Assembly (NCBI GenBank): GCA_902806565.1
Contig: CADCXA010000021.1
Location: 1,364,001 to 1,428,000 of the forward strand
Direction: 5' to 3'
Length of the DNA: 64,000 nt
Source of the DNA: Hypoxylon rubiginosum
Taxonomy: Eukaryota; Ascomycota; Sordariomycetes; Xylariales; Hypoxylaceae
The notes under the pieces were generated by a model, which was not told the DNA's origin, ran no database searches, and was given only the letters and a program-made list of their open reading frames with translations. Below, piece after piece: positions 24,101 through 36,064 of this stretch; position 1 is the first letter of the stretch, and each line of letters starts with the position of its first letter. The translations under genes were made by a program, and so were the position numbers.

Positions 24101-27100
24101 GACCAGTGACTACTCGACGGACATCCAGTTCGTTATCAGAGCTTACCTGTCGACTTATCTTACCTACCGCCTACTACCACCCCCGAGGACGGCACAGCTA
24201 ACTCGTTCCCCGATATGGCGATATAGGACTAGCGCATATCTACCTACCTAGCATCATCACCTCATCCCACACACCACACACCCACGGCGCATTGGTGTAT
24301 GCGACTGTAGTTGCATTACCCCCCTCTCTCCCCCTTTCTGACGCCCTGCAGCAGCACGAGTGTGGACGTTCATGCATCCCCACACCCTTTCTGGCCTGCA
24401 GCTAAGCTGTGCCATGCTGTGGTAGGTAGGTTGGTTGCCTGGCGCACAGTCTGGACGGAAAGCTCCTTGTAATAAATAGTGTAGGTGGCATACGTAAGGT
24501 GGTGGCTTGCGTGTCTCGCTGGTACGATATATCAGCCAGGCGTATTCCCACCGGAACTCTCCTCGACCTTTTTGTCGACACCATTTCTTTTCGCGCGTGA
24601 CAGAGCACACGACAAGTCGATCGCATTGCGTATTCTACTAGTAGTTCCCGTTTCCGTTCAGTCTGCCGTGCCGGCAACCTGGAAATAGAAGAAACCGCTG
24701 CTATCACCAACCAAAAGGCACTGTGGCTGCGCCCTCTTGATTTTCCCCCCTCCACCCTTCCCATCCCTTCTCCATGATTAGGTATATGTATGTTTGAGTC
24801 AGCCTAACATGTGCTCGTCGACTGCAGATGTCATTATCGAAAGCTATCTGCTAGATGCGTATGACTGCTCGTATCATGTAGGCACCATGTATTATGTATC
24901 CAGGGTCCCCTTCTTGATCGTCAGCCGTGCTTGCAGGATGCCCAGACATTCCAGACTACCTACCAGGTTTATAGGTCAAATGGCGGTATAGATGTAGGCT
25001 CACAATTCGTGGCATATCCGGCAAGCGAACTCCGACCATCGCTCTCTTCCGACGGCCCCTGCGCATTTTCAATTCTACCCTACATGACTTAAGAGGCGAG
25101 TGGTGTCCCGAAGGGCGCAGCGCGTGACCTTGATAACGGTGGATGGGCTGCGATAGGGTAGCTTCGGCCGGTGGACCTGTCTCACTCAGCGAGCCCGCCG
25201 TAAGCCCGGCCGGTGGAGCACGCCGGTCTGTATCTCGGCCCCACGCGCGCGGACCCGCATCTCCGGACTCTTTCTATCATTACTTAGATAGCCAGCAGCA
25301 TTCATATCTTAGCCTTTTACATAGCTTTTCCCCCATTGCCTTGCAGTGTATGATGAGCATATCACTCCTTCTCTCCTAGTCACGTGCCTTTGTTCTTTCC
25401 CGTAGTCTCCTGACCTTGTCCTCGGTTCAGGGTATCACGTGACAGGCACAACGAACCCCTATCCTCGATGGTTGCAAGGTTTTCATGATTGACGCTTGTT
25501 TGAAGACTCGTTTGCTTAATGATAGTGTATCTGAATTGCCAAACTGCCAAACTAGAGGAAACACCTAGGTATCGCCTAACATGGTCGTTGCAATGCCCGT
25601 CGTTATACGTGACGGGGATCTCCCAAATCACAATTCAGTACTTCAAATCACTACAATAGATACGTGGCTCACACTTCCGTAATTTGAACTTTGAATTCAC
25701 TTTTCCTTGTACTTTCGTAAACCAAAGCCCGGTACCGAGGAAGACCCTGCTTAAGCAGATAAAGCCCCCCGTACAAGTAGATCCCTGGGTGTCTTATTCC
25801 TTGTTCGTTTGTCTTTTTTACTGCCTCTAGCTTGTAGTTGTTTGCTTTATTAACTAGCTGGCAAAATACAATTTTCTGGGCAGCCTTAGCTACAGGGATT
25901 CTTACTAGTAGTCAACTATATCAGATGATGGTACAATAGTTGTCTTCTGAGGGCGTTGGCTGGAGCCAACGGTGTAGACGACGTATGTTTTTAGCAACAT
26001 GGACGAGATGGTGGTATATTTTAATACGATATGATTTCAACGGAACATTGTTTGGGTAATGATGAAAGCGCTGTGCTGTATAGTATCGCGGACGTGTCTA
26101 AGAGCTCTATATTCTATGCTAAGATACCTAAATAGTCTTCTAAATATTAAAGATGTTTTTTTGCCTCATCGATAGAATTATCTGTTAATATTTACGTAGT
26201 GTTATTTCGTATGTCGTCCTAGTTATGAATAGGGGTACATGCCCTAAACACTCATAATATAAATATCCTTTCACCCATCGCCCATCGCCCAGCGATCAAT
26301 ACCAATAAATGCTTTCATACAGCGTAGTAGAACACCTGAATAGTACCCGTAATTAATCCAGTCGATCAGTAGTGCCAGGTAGTCAGTTGTGAATTAGCTA
26401 ATCTTAAGGATCGTACTACAAATCTAAGTGGACGGCATTACAACGCAACACATTCGTTGGCACCATTGTTTCCTGACTTTACAAGGTTAATCCAGTGCTG
26501 TTCTCTTAGTTCCCTGCCTTCAGTCGACAATCCACGCCTTGGGGACCCTGGTAAGTAAGTACCTAGGTAGATAAGAGTAATAACACTGGCTGTGCTTTTT
26601 CGCTTCTTCGTTTCCTCCTACCAGCCAACCCTAGACCTGCCCACTTTATAAATCCCCTCGCTTGTCCCGTTTGCCCCGTTTCCAGAGCTTTCGTCCTTTC
26701 AACCCTCTCAAATCACACTATTCTACCCAGCACCCCCCATTACTACGTCCCTAGGTGCCTCCTACCTACCAATAATCATATCTGCTGATTTCCAACAGTA
26801 TATATTTCATGTCTCGTACCTCGATTGCGCTTCCTACTTCACCCCTCCTACTTTACTCCTCTTACTTTACTCCTACTTTACTCTTCGTATCTCGCACAAA
26901 TCTCGCGCCTCGCATTTTACACCTTGTAGCCTGACATTATAGAACTCTACAAGGTCGTCAATCGGCGTCACTACGACGTCTTTACTGGGAATTCAAATCT
27001 CGAGGTATGTTTTATTTATTATCAGTCTCAGCTACGCTTCTTCTACCACATCATCTATTCCTACCGTCTATCCTAAGTCACTCGTCGTTGCTCTTTATCC

Positions 27101-27835
27101 CTTGAAACCTATCTTTCATACCCTACCCGCCCTACGCAGCATTGTCCTTCAAGTATCTCTGGGAAAGGACTCCTTCCTATGCTCTACACGTACACACATC
27201 GCAATTTTACGATAAATCTCTTCCTCCCAACCACCTACACCTTAGTCACCTTCAACTTCTATCTCTAGGAAGGTCTATCTATGCTTGACCTGGCCTTTCA
27301 ATATTCCTCCAAGCAGAGTGGCATCTATAAAGGTTCGCTAGATCATCCATCCTCCTCAAGTCGATCTTTGTTTTCATCATCGCTCCTTTCTCTAAACTGT
27401 TTCATAATCTCGCGTATCCTTCGAGTTGGTATTCGCGAAGTCTCACCGCCCTGCCCGACTTTCTTTGGTGGACTCCTACAAGCCTTCATCCACCTGTCAA
27501 TACCTGGCATGTCTACCTCTTTACTTGGTGACAGCTTCTCTCCCGCTCAAGCCATTTACTCTCTACGATATTTGCCTTGCAGACTTTCTGACGCTTCTCG
27601 AAGTTCTTGACATAGTCTCCATCACTAGCTACTTGTCTTTCAATCTCGTAAGACTACATGCTCTCCCCTCGTCTATCCTGTCCTAGACACAATATCCTTT
27701 CATTACTCCATTAACCGAGAGCCACCTGTTGTATTTGGCTTAAATTTCTTTCACATCAAGATTCGAGAATAGCGGAGCTAACGTCTATGACCTTTTTCAT
27801 AGAAGCTTTAACTTACCGAAGCTATAATCTTGAAG
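18134..27835. other. 9.7-kb stretch without recognisable genes
   Basis: No open frame longer than about 120 codons, and none with recognisable motifs or linked exons, on either strand. Base composition is balanced, with no AT-rich RIP-like skew, so it does not look like decayed transposon DNA. The left end is the promoter of the PH-domain gene. The right 1.2 kb (about 26600-27830) is CT-rich, with possible leader-intron signals (GGTATG at about 27004), and probably belongs to the promoter and 5' leader of the F-box-type gene. Unannotated non-coding RNA is possible. Confidence 0.5.
26560..26569. repeat. Palindrome TACCTAGGTA (copy 1)
   Basis: Perfect 10-bp palindrome in non-coding DNA, followed by GAT; the same sequence occurs at 31673-31682. 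AGGTAGG-type variants are frequent in intergenic DNA of this window. Confidence 0.6.
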
Positions 27836-30351
27836 ATGGACTACATGGGCAGCTCAAGCTCTGGTCTCCCCTATCCTAACCTGATCAAGGAGTACGCCAG
27901 TGGGGATCATCAAGCGTTCTTTAGGGAACCAGTTGGCCCACGAAGCACAAATACTCTCCGCAAAGTTCCGGAAGAACCGATCGACGAGTTGGTGAAAGAG
28001 TACACGCCGACTTTCGGTTCCCTGTCACCTGTGTACGAGAAGGAGGTGAAAAACAGGACACTACGGCTCACTTTCTTCCGAGAGGACCGTGGCACTATCG
28101 ATCATGGCCTTGGCCGCAACAGTGAGGATGAATACGAATGTGCCAAGTTTAACGTCCTGCGTCATCCCCACCCGAAGGACGATGACAACCCGAATTACTC
28201 AACAGACTCGAGTCCAGTAACGGGATTAAACGATGCTTACTTAAAGCTCGTGAACTATCCGAACATACCGGGTACCGTAATGAGTGTAAGTATTGCCCCG
28301 GCACCTCTCCTCACAATCTCTGCTAAATTTTGAAAGGCACCCCTGCTTCCCCGATATGGGCCCCTATCTGAGCCTACCGACCGCAAGGATGGCCAGTTCC
28401 GAACAGTCAAGGCGCAGCAGCCCTCAGCATTCACCCGCGTACTCGAGACGACCGAACTTTGCCAGAAGTTGATGCTGGAGATAGGACACCGCTGGGGCGA
28501 CCTGTCTAACTTTACCCGAACGTGCCAAACCGTCCTCTTCGCAATGAACAAAATCTCCGTAAGTTAATCTAATTTGATGTTATAATAGAGTTGTACTTAA
28601 CAAACGAGTAGACTCGGGTAGATCTTACAAAGTCGAATTTTTTAAATCTCGACAAAACGGATGCGCAAATCCAGGCAGATCGAGCACAGGGCCATGATAC
28701 GATATCTGCCTCAGCTGTTTTCCTTATACTTTCCGACATCCGAGGAGAATATCGGGAGGCCGAAGTTGGTGAAGGTGACCCCAATCGGTCCGGAGACCCT
28801 AGCTGCCCAAGGGGCACGTACGACCGCCCCTCGGCCACACAGAGAGTCGTGCACACGTACCTACTGCGTAAGCTTTTCATACGTGATTGTACTTTAGCCC
28901 CATAGCTAACAGATCTTTTAGTGAAAAGCATTCACCTCCGTGGGACCCAAATGAGATTCTTACACCTTCATTCGGTTCCTAACTTGGACACCGCTGTCCT
29001 TAGGAGATGCCTCGGAGGGCTTCCGAACTTGGAGGTTCTCGGCGTACATAACTGCGAACTCCTACACTTCGGGACGGCCAGGGAAGTTCTCGACTTAATC
29101 ATCTATCATAATAAGGAGCCGGGCTTCAAGCGCGTCCGGTCGGACTTCTCGCCGTATTATTACACTGGTCTTCCCCGTGACCACAAGGGCCACAAAGGCG
29201 AGTTCGGTGTCGTTCCTTCGGATCATGAAATGATAGAAACGCGCAGAGCGATAGCTGCAGTTCTATTTACGGTTGTACCTATGGCGATCGAAAATAACAT
29301 CGATTGGTTCTCTCCCGGAACCGGGATGAGACAGTTCCTGGAGAGGATCCCCTTCGCGCTGGGAACAGTCCGGTACATCCTTGAGGCTATATATAGCATA
29401 TACCGCTTCGAGACGGCTACCATGCGCGACTTGCAAAGAAAGAAGCTTCCCTCACATCTATTCAATCTGTTGCGTGACGCGATGCGTCGTACGCTGAACT
29501 GCGACCTTGTCCTGGCCGTTGAAGGCAAGTCCATGGGTACCTATACCCTGAATGCGACCATGACGCGCGGAGAGGATTTCCATCTGGTGACGTGTGGGTT
29601 CTGCGCTGCCCGCTTGCCGTCCTATTTCTACACGACCGAGTCGTGTGGCCGACAACCCGACCAGATCCAGTGTAGCGGGTGCCAACTCTGCCTCCATCTC
29701 GAAAACCAAGTAGACAATTTCTTCCAAGAGAAGAAGGAGACACTACGCATACTATTCGACGATGAACGGTTCACAGGGATGGACCAATACCTAAACCTGA
29801 CGAGAGTTGCGACCAACGAGGAGATCGGAGACTCCGGATTTCCTTTCTGGAGCATTACTGCGATCTCAAAGGAGGATTTCCTTCACGATCTGAGGACGGG
29901 CACCATAGGAGGCTTGCCCGGAATCCCTATTCTTGATGAGAGGCCGGGACCCGGGTTCCCGAACCGGTACAAGAGGGTCGTTCTGTGGCAAGACCAGACC
30001 CTAAAGGCGGCTGCACACACGCATGATAATATCGACAACGGCCGGGAGCGGATTCTCAAGGAAATCGCTGCTGACCGGGAGGATATCAGAGAGCTGACCA
30101 GCTTGAGGGCCAGGTCAACAGGCGAGGCTATAGCCAACAGGGATGCCGCAGACAATATCGACCGTGGCATAGACCTGAAGATGGCTAAATGTGGCGAGGC
30201 ACAGATGGGAGGCAAGCACGGCACCAACGCGGCCGCGAACTGGAACCGAGAGGTGGTAAGGTATCACCAGCTCGCAGGAGTGAAAGCCGGGACGCTTGTG
30301 AACAACGGCCCCTACCCCATATCGGACGACTGCCCGACGGGTTTCTGGTAG
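27836..30351 (+). CDS. F-box/leucine-rich-type protein with C-terminal Cys cluster
   Basis: Four exons, 27836-28285, 28337-28558, 28612-28867 and 28922-30351, join without frame breaks to 785 residues. Introns are 51-54 nt with GTAAG donors. Residues about 190-230 (CQKLMLEIGHRWGDLSNFTR and what follows) resemble an F-box helix set. Residues about 300-350 read like leucine-rich repeats (SIHLRGTQMRFLHLHSVPNL, LPNLEVLGVHNCELL). Residues about 530-570 hold a Cys cluster, CGFC, then ESC, then CSGCQLC, consistent with zinc binding. The C-terminus (about 670-760) is a charged helical region. Fungal F-box proteins of this plan are usually substrate receptors of SCF ubiquitin ligases; that role here is inference. 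The protein looks intact. Confidence 0.75.
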
Positions 30352-32035
30352 ACCTATTTTCTCCGCCGAACTTATAGTTCTAGCTACGTGGTCGCATGAA
30401 CCGACGTACGCCTACAAAGCCACGGAGTCGTAGTACCAGCCTATCCTACTCGGGTACCTACACACCTACTATATACCCTTTACGCTCACGAACCCCTTCT
30501 TCTCGATTCAATCGTCTCACTCTACTGTTTTCTTTTCCAACGTTCTATTTCTTTACGAAATTTGAACTCCGACGCTCTAGGTCCCGGAATCCTCAAGGAT
30601 GAACACCAATGGACCGACTCAGCCTACACACCTGAACTTCTTTTCGGAATAGGCTCTTATAACTCCTTCTCTTCGCTCTTCACCAAACTCTTCGTTCTTC
30701 GCTGAACTAATTCTTCGATAACTTCTGGCATCGACACTGCTGCGACTCGTTTCCGGACATATGGCTACTCTCATATAGTCCTAAGACATATACGAATGTT
30801 CTAAAAGGGAGATGCTTTCGCAGAGAGGCAGCATGAAGCTGCAATAATACGGATTTCTCTTTTTCTTTTCGCTGTTTTCAGCTCTGCTCTTCACTTTACG
30901 GGACGGACCGACTCCACCTCCTCGTTGCAAAGGTACACGCTTCTTTACTAAAGGTCAAGCTACCAACCAAGGCTATTTTCATCAACGAAATGGCTGGATT
31001 ACAATGCTCGTCTGGATGGTCGTCTCCGGCTGGAGAGGTTGTAGGATATTGTATAATAGGAAAGCTGCATACCCTGGCATACGAAGACGGAGGGAGATGT
31101 CAAGATCAACACTTTCGTTGATCTTGTTTCCTTCCTCCACTTCATCGGCGTTGAATTGAAATCGTCTCTTATAATTGGCCCCCTTTCGAGCATAGCAAGC
31201 ATTGAATTGTGACATTGTCCTGCGAGGATATAGCTCAGTAGTTCTAATACGCCTTTGAGAAGCCTAGACTTCTCATCTCTAATGGATGACATACACTTCG
31301 ATGAAGGTGTGGCGTCCTACATGTTCTTGCTGCCCATTTTTAACCAACTAGGTGCCAACTTGACATGGAAGCGAGTGAGATCCACTTGAAGGTGGCTTTA
31401 TTCTATTCTGTGTACGCTTCTCGAACTCATGGACTACGTAAGTCCCTACTTGCTTGACCTATATAAGGCCCTCGAATTCACCCGCCATTCCACAATGTTA
31501 GAGGCGTCGTCGCAAATGTCAGGTACGTAATATTCATCTTGTATTACGTAGAAAATGCGAACCGGCTTCAAGAAAGAAGTAACACTGGCCATTCTTTGAT
31601 ACGTAAGTCTATGCTTCTGATGATGCCGATGCCGTATTGCTGACCCTTCTCACCGTGGAGGGTGTGCTTATTTACCTAGGTAGATTTATCTCACATTCTT
31701 ATCCTCATATGCAATTTGGTCTACACAGGCTTTGATTCCATAAAAAGGTTGCTCCCTTTTTTTCATAGGTAGGTAATCATGTAATGAAGGTTATGTACGA
31801 ATCTAGAATTAATATCATGCATAGCTCTTCAACCTTTGCAGCCTAAAGGATGCTAAAGCCAAGTCGAACCGTTGCGCCTCCCCTCACCGCTAGAATCATG
31901 CATACATATCCCCCTGACAATCCCCGAAATCAATAACCCTCCCTCAGTACGCCATGTAGCCACCAAGTCTAGTAAAAAAAACCCTGTCCCTCTAAACCCT
32001 CCAAACTCCTCTCTTCACGACCACCCCGCCCTCGC
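30352..32035. other. Intergenic stretch, no gene seen
   Basis: About 1.7 kb between convergent genes. Short frames only. A TAGCTCAGTAGTT motif at about 31230 resembles a tRNA A box but has no B box. A second TACCTAGGTA palindrome lies at 31673-31682. Confidence 0.45.
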
Positions 32036-32557
32036 TCACGCGGGGCAGTTATTAGGCCTGTTAGCCAGCGCCGTGAGCCCGTTATCCAGCAGCGAGCTCG
32101 CGGCCCGGAAGTACGCGTCGATGGCCGGGAGCACGTTCTTGCACCTTGTATTATTGATCCGGCTCACGAGCGCGTTGACCTCCGTCGCCGACATGCTCGC
32201 GCCCTGCGTCGCGAACTGCCGCAGCCCGTCGACGACGAACTGGAAGGTGTCGGGCCGCGCGAGCGTGGCGCCGGCGGCCTGGACCGAGGGGTCGGCGGCG
32301 AACTGCTTGTCCAGCACGGCCTTGCGCGTCAGCTCGTCGAGCTCGGCGTCGAGCGCGGCCTGCGCCTGCGAGGTCAGGCTCGCGCCGCTGAGGGTCGGCG
32401 CCGCGGACAGGAACTGCGAGACGTGGCTCGTGTCTGACGCCCACGCGTTCTGCGCGCCGGCGATGTCGCTGATGGATGCGCGGGCGCCGAGGGTAGGCGC
32501 CGCGTGGGTTAGGCTGGCGAGGCCGAGGAGGAAAGAGATGGCAATGGACGAGAGCAT
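32036..32557 (-). CDS. Small secreted protein
   Basis: 173 residues, single exon, GC-rich. It starts with a clear signal peptide: a short n-region, hydrophobic core AISFLLGLASL and an Ala-x-Ala-like site at THAAP (about residue 20). The mature part (about 150 residues) is mostly helical and Ala-rich, with only two Cys, one in NNTRCKN and one near the end in NNCPA, which could form one disulphide. No known catalytic motif. It could be a secreted effector-like or surface-active protein, but no family is recognised. About 480 bp of AT-rich promoter DNA lies upstream. Confidence 0.75.
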   Translation of the reverse strand: MLSSIAISFLLGLASLTHAAPTLGARASISDIAGAQNAWASDTSHVSQFLSAAPTLSGASLTSQAQAALDAELDELTRKAVLDKQFAADPSVQAAGATLARPDTFQFVVDGLRQFATQGASMSATEVNALVSRINNTRCKNVLPAIDAYFRAASSLLDNGLTALANRPNNCPA

Positions 32558-33354
32558 GTTGGATGTTTATGTAGGTAGCTGGTATGTAGATGAAGCTGAG
32601 ACGTGACTTATGACTGTTGCAGTGAAAGACTTGATGGTGAATGCTTCTGATCGACTAACCTGACTGCTTCGCGGGATGCATCTATATATACTGTCTTCTA
32701 GATAGCATGTTGATCATGAGCGGCATACTGCGTGCCGGTGTGACTTACTTTAGATCCCCAATCTGATAAAAATAGCTGCTTTGCCATTTGGCTCAATGTT
32801 TTTGGATACGAAGCAAGCAGGCTGGCCTGATGATTACACTTGTCTATACAGACGTGCACTTCTTTGAGCACTCTGATAGTCGGTGTACAGCTCTCCGGTA
32901 GAGCTCAGCCACCCTTGTCAAAGGATCAGTTGGACTCGACGTCCTTACTGGCCAATTTGCCGCGATCCATTCCTAAAATAGAAATGTACCTACAGCCCTA
33001 CCACTGCTGATGATGTTACATTTTTCGTCGGTTCGGATTGCATCCGCCTATCAAGTCTTGTGAGCTGAGCTGCTGCGGTCACTTACACTGATTACCAATG
33101 GACAATCAACGACCAGATCGAGTCGCACAAGGCTACTGGATGCTGCATGCACCAAATTATGAGGCTCATCCGCAGGATTGTAGGGCGTATTCTATCATCT
33201 CCGAACTCCCTTCGGCAAACAACCGATCTGGCATAGCAAAGTGGGTTTCTTTAACGAGCTATTGGGAGAGGGAGAGGTCACGATCGTACCTTACGCAAGG
33301 GGTATCATCTCTATATTATCCCAGATTAAAAGCTTTGACGCGTATGTGGGGACA
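32558..33354. other. Intergenic stretch, no gene seen
   Basis: About 0.8 kb: promoter of the secreted-protein gene and 3' flank of the lysyl-tRNA synthetase gene. The minus strand carries a TATATATA box near 32686-32694, about 130 bp upstream of the secreted-protein start. Confidence 0.45.
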
Positions 33355-35184
33355 TCAGGCATCTTTCGCCGCCTGGCGTAGCGACACGACGTTCTTCAGG
33401 TTCCCGAAGCTAAGGACATCGCTGATTCTCTGCGCTCCGGAGAATAGCATAACTAATCTGTCCACGCCACAGCCCCAACCTCCCGTCGGAGGTAACCCAT
33501 ACTCTAGGGCCTGAACGTAGCTCTCGTCTACTTCGTATGGACCCTCGTCGTCCGTTCCTGGTTTGCCCTTCTGCGAGTCAAGCTGTAGCTTAAATTTGCG
33601 GCGTTGCTCGAAGGGATTGTTCTCTTCTTCGTACATATTCGCAATCTCGCGGCCTTCTATAAATAACTCAGCACGTGCTGATACGAGCTGACCTGTTTTG
33701 GGACAGGTAAAGGACTTGGAAAGCGGAGTCATGCAAGCCGGATGGTGGATAATGAATAAAGGCTGTTCGTGAGATGTTGGCTCTAGAAACTCGCTAGCCA
33801 GTTCATCTAAGAGCTTGGCCAACGTTAGTTCTGGTCCCCGGACGAAGTTTGCTCGGCCATCTAGCAGCTCTATGAGTATGAAGAATGCATCGGGTTCTGA
33901 GAGATCCGGAAATCGGATACTAAGGATCTCTTCTAACGCCGGAATGAATTCAACCTGCTTCCAGTTTTTATTCCGCAGTGCGATCTTGGGCTTCTCCAAA
34001 GACTCGAGCTGGGTTTCCATAAGCCGTTCGGTCTGTTTGAAAAGGCCCATGATCAAATCCTCAGTCATCCGAATCAAGTCGGGCAAATTCGAATACGCAG
34101 AATAAAACTCGCACATGGTGAACTCTGGGTTATGCGTGGTGTCAATGCCTTCATTGCGGAATGATGGACCAATCTCGAAGACCTTATCGTTACCTCCGAC
34201 GACCAAGCGCTTAAGCCACAGCTCAGGAGCAATTCGAAGTGCAAGCTCTTTCTGCGGGAACTCGGTAGCCGATGTAAGGAATGGACGTGCAACTGCTCCA
34301 CTCGCGTAGTCTGCTAAGATGGGTGTTTGAACCTCGAGGAAATCCTTCTCATGGAAGAAATCTCGCATGCCTTTGATGATATGCGACCGAAGTCGGAATG
34401 TGTCGGAGGCCCGTCGGTTGACTAGCATATCAACGTGTCTGTTTAAGACTATGGTTTCTTGGTCAATCAACTGCTTAGGAAGCGGTGCTAGGCTAGGACT
34501 CAGCAGACTAGGAAGCCCGGTTGCTTTTAAAGTCAATTCACCCGTGTCCGTCTGCATTGCTGTGCCTTTGACCGAAACAATGTCACCACGAAGGAATGGA
34601 TGGAGAGCTTCTCTGAATTGCTTAGGTTCGGGTCTCGGTTCTGAGAGTTGGTTTAGACTGATCATGACTTGAACTTGTTGATACCCTCCCATGATGGTGA
34701 AAAAGACCAGCTTAGACCCAGACCGCCTGACCGACATAATCCGGCCCTCCAGAACAACTTCTTCAAGGGCCGGCTCAGTGGCTACATTTTTGTACCTTTC
34801 CGTGAACTTGGGAATGCTTAGTCGATGAGGCTGATGATCGAGTCTAGGATAGTGAAGGGCATTGTAATCAACAAGTTTCTGAACCCGATTGTCTACGGTA
34901 ATCTGTCGACTTGACACCACTACCGCCTCATCCTTCGGCACGTTAGAAACATCACTTGTGGATCTCCTGGGCGCTGAATCGTGAAAATTCCTGCTCCATG
35001 ATGCACATCGCAACCTAGAGTCCTGCAAACATCTAGCGCGGACTGGACTATGATGCCTAACAGAGAAGAACCGCGAATACACAGCTGTTCTAACTGGCGA
35101 CGATTGGAATAGATATGGACGCAGGACCGCAAGAGTATATCTGCTTTCCATCTCTAGACTTGAGTTTGTTAGTTTCAATTCCAT
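33355..35184 (-). CDS. MSK1: Mitochondrial lysyl-tRNA synthetase (class II)
   Basis: 609 residues, single exon. Charges tRNA-Lys with lysine using ATP, here in mitochondria. The first ~75 residues are Arg/Ser-rich with almost no acidic residues (SVRHHSPVRARCLQDSRLR), a mitochondrial targeting sequence; translation may start at the first ATG or at the second, 33 nt downstream (35151). An OB-fold anticodon-binding domain follows at about 140-240 (VVLEGRIMSVRRSGSKLVFF). The catalytic domain (about 260-605) shows motif 2, FEIGPSFRNEGIDTTHNPEF, and motif 3, GWGCGVDRLVMLFSGAQRI. Length and domain order fit Msk1. It is divergent from TIM10 across about 490 bp. Confidence 0.93.
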   Translation of the reverse strand: MELKLTNSSLEMESRYTLAVLRPYLFQSSPVRTAVYSRFFSVRHHSPVRARCLQDSRLRCASWSRNFHDSAPRRSTSDVSNVPKDEAVVVSSRQITVDNRVQKLVDYNALHYPRLDHQPHRLSIPKFTERYKNVATEPALEEVVLEGRIMSVRRSGSKLVFFTIMGGYQQVQVMISLNQLSEPRPEPKQFREALHPFLRGDIVSVKGTAMQTDTGELTLKATGLPSLLSPSLAPLPKQLIDQETIVLNRHVDMLVNRRASDTFRLRSHIIKGMRDFFHEKDFLEVQTPILADYASGAVARPFLTSATEFPQKELALRIAPELWLKRLVVGGNDKVFEIGPSFRNEGIDTTHNPEFTMCEFYSAYSNLPDLIRMTEDLIMGLFKQTERLMETQLESLEKPKIALRNKNWKQVEFIPALEEILSIRFPDLSEPDAFFILIELLDGRANFVRGPELTLAKLLDELASEFLEPTSHEQPLFIIHHPACMTPLSKSFTCPKTGQLVSARAELFIEGREIANMYEEENNPFEQRRKFKLQLDSQKGKPGTDDEGPYEVDESYVQALEYGLPPTGGWGCGVDRLVMLFSGAQRISDVLSFGNLKNVVSLRQAAKDA

Positions 35185-35673
35185 AAAACTAAGAATTTCG
35201 TAAGATTGGAGGATGTATCAAGGTGAAGGTCAGATAGGCTGGCTAATTGAGATCAAGCACCACGTAAATGGTGTCAGTCGCAACGGTTCTTAAAAGCAAT
35301 CTCATCATGTTAGGATGATAGTGTGGGAATAAATGATTATAACTTACATCCAAATCAGGCATACGCCAGAGCTATGAGACTTTAAGTGACGCCTTGAGTC
35401 TTTTTCTATGCATGTTTCGTGTTTGTATTTCGAATTTTATTAGTTTTATTACGAACCTTTTTCTGCCGATATTTGTGCGGGACGGCTGTTAATCCGGATA
35501 CCGCCTTCCGAATTCGACAATCAGGACCTTTGAGCCTGCTGAGCTTATCGATTTTTTAGTGGACATCTGCAGCTTGAGCCCGCCCAAGGATTTATTTCGA
35601 AGTCTTCGTTACGAGTATCCTCAATCAAGATCATTTCAATTCCCCTCAAGACATCCATTATCCTCAGCCAAAC
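35185..35673. promoter_or_regulatory. Bidirectional promoter region between MSK1 and TIM10
   Basis: 489 bp separate the starts of two divergent genes that both encode mitochondrial proteins. No core elements can be named with confidence. Sharing of regulation is an inference from the arrangement. Confidence 0.45.
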
Positions 35674-36064
35674 ATGTCGTTCCTCGGCTTCGGTAGACCG
35701 CAACCCACTTCGGAGGAGAAAATCTCTGCTGTTCAGGCAGAGATGAAGCTCTTGACACAGATGCATGATCGGTAAGAGATTCCAGGACATAGTTTTTCAA
35801 CCGTCACAATCCGAACCCAGAAGACTATTCTTGACAAAGTTTTATGCTCTAACACTATTGCTATCTACTAGACTCACCAAGGCGTGCGCGAAGAAGTGTG
35901 TTCCCAATGAATACCGAGAATCCGAGCTCAATAAGGGCGAGAGCGTCTGCCTCGACCGGTGCGCTGCCAAATTCTTCGACGTCCATATGAAAGTTTCAGA
36001 GTTATTGCAACAGGAAATGCAACAAAAAGGTGCCGGCGGCGGCTCATTTGGTTTTGGTGGTTAA
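35674..36064 (+). CDS. TIM10: Mitochondrial import inner membrane translocase subunit Tim10
   Basis: Two exons, 35674-35771 and 35872-36064, give 96 residues; the 100-nt intron splits an Arg codon (CG|A). Small Tim chaperone of the intermembrane space: with Tim9 it escorts hydrophobic carrier precursors to the TIM22 complex. The twin CX3C motif is plain: CAKKC and CLDRC with 16 residues between them. The N-terminus [17 protein letters not shown] and the Gly-rich end GGGSFGFGG are typical of fungal Tim10. Length matches the family. Confidence 0.96.

Noticed and set aside
31220..31290. tRNA-like TAGCTCAGTAGTT motif
   Set aside because: Only the A-box half matches; no T arm or closing acceptor stem is present.
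30982..31292. Two minus-strand frames of 77 and 97 codons
   Set aside because: Overlapping frames with no motif, weak composition and no splice support; probably non-coding.
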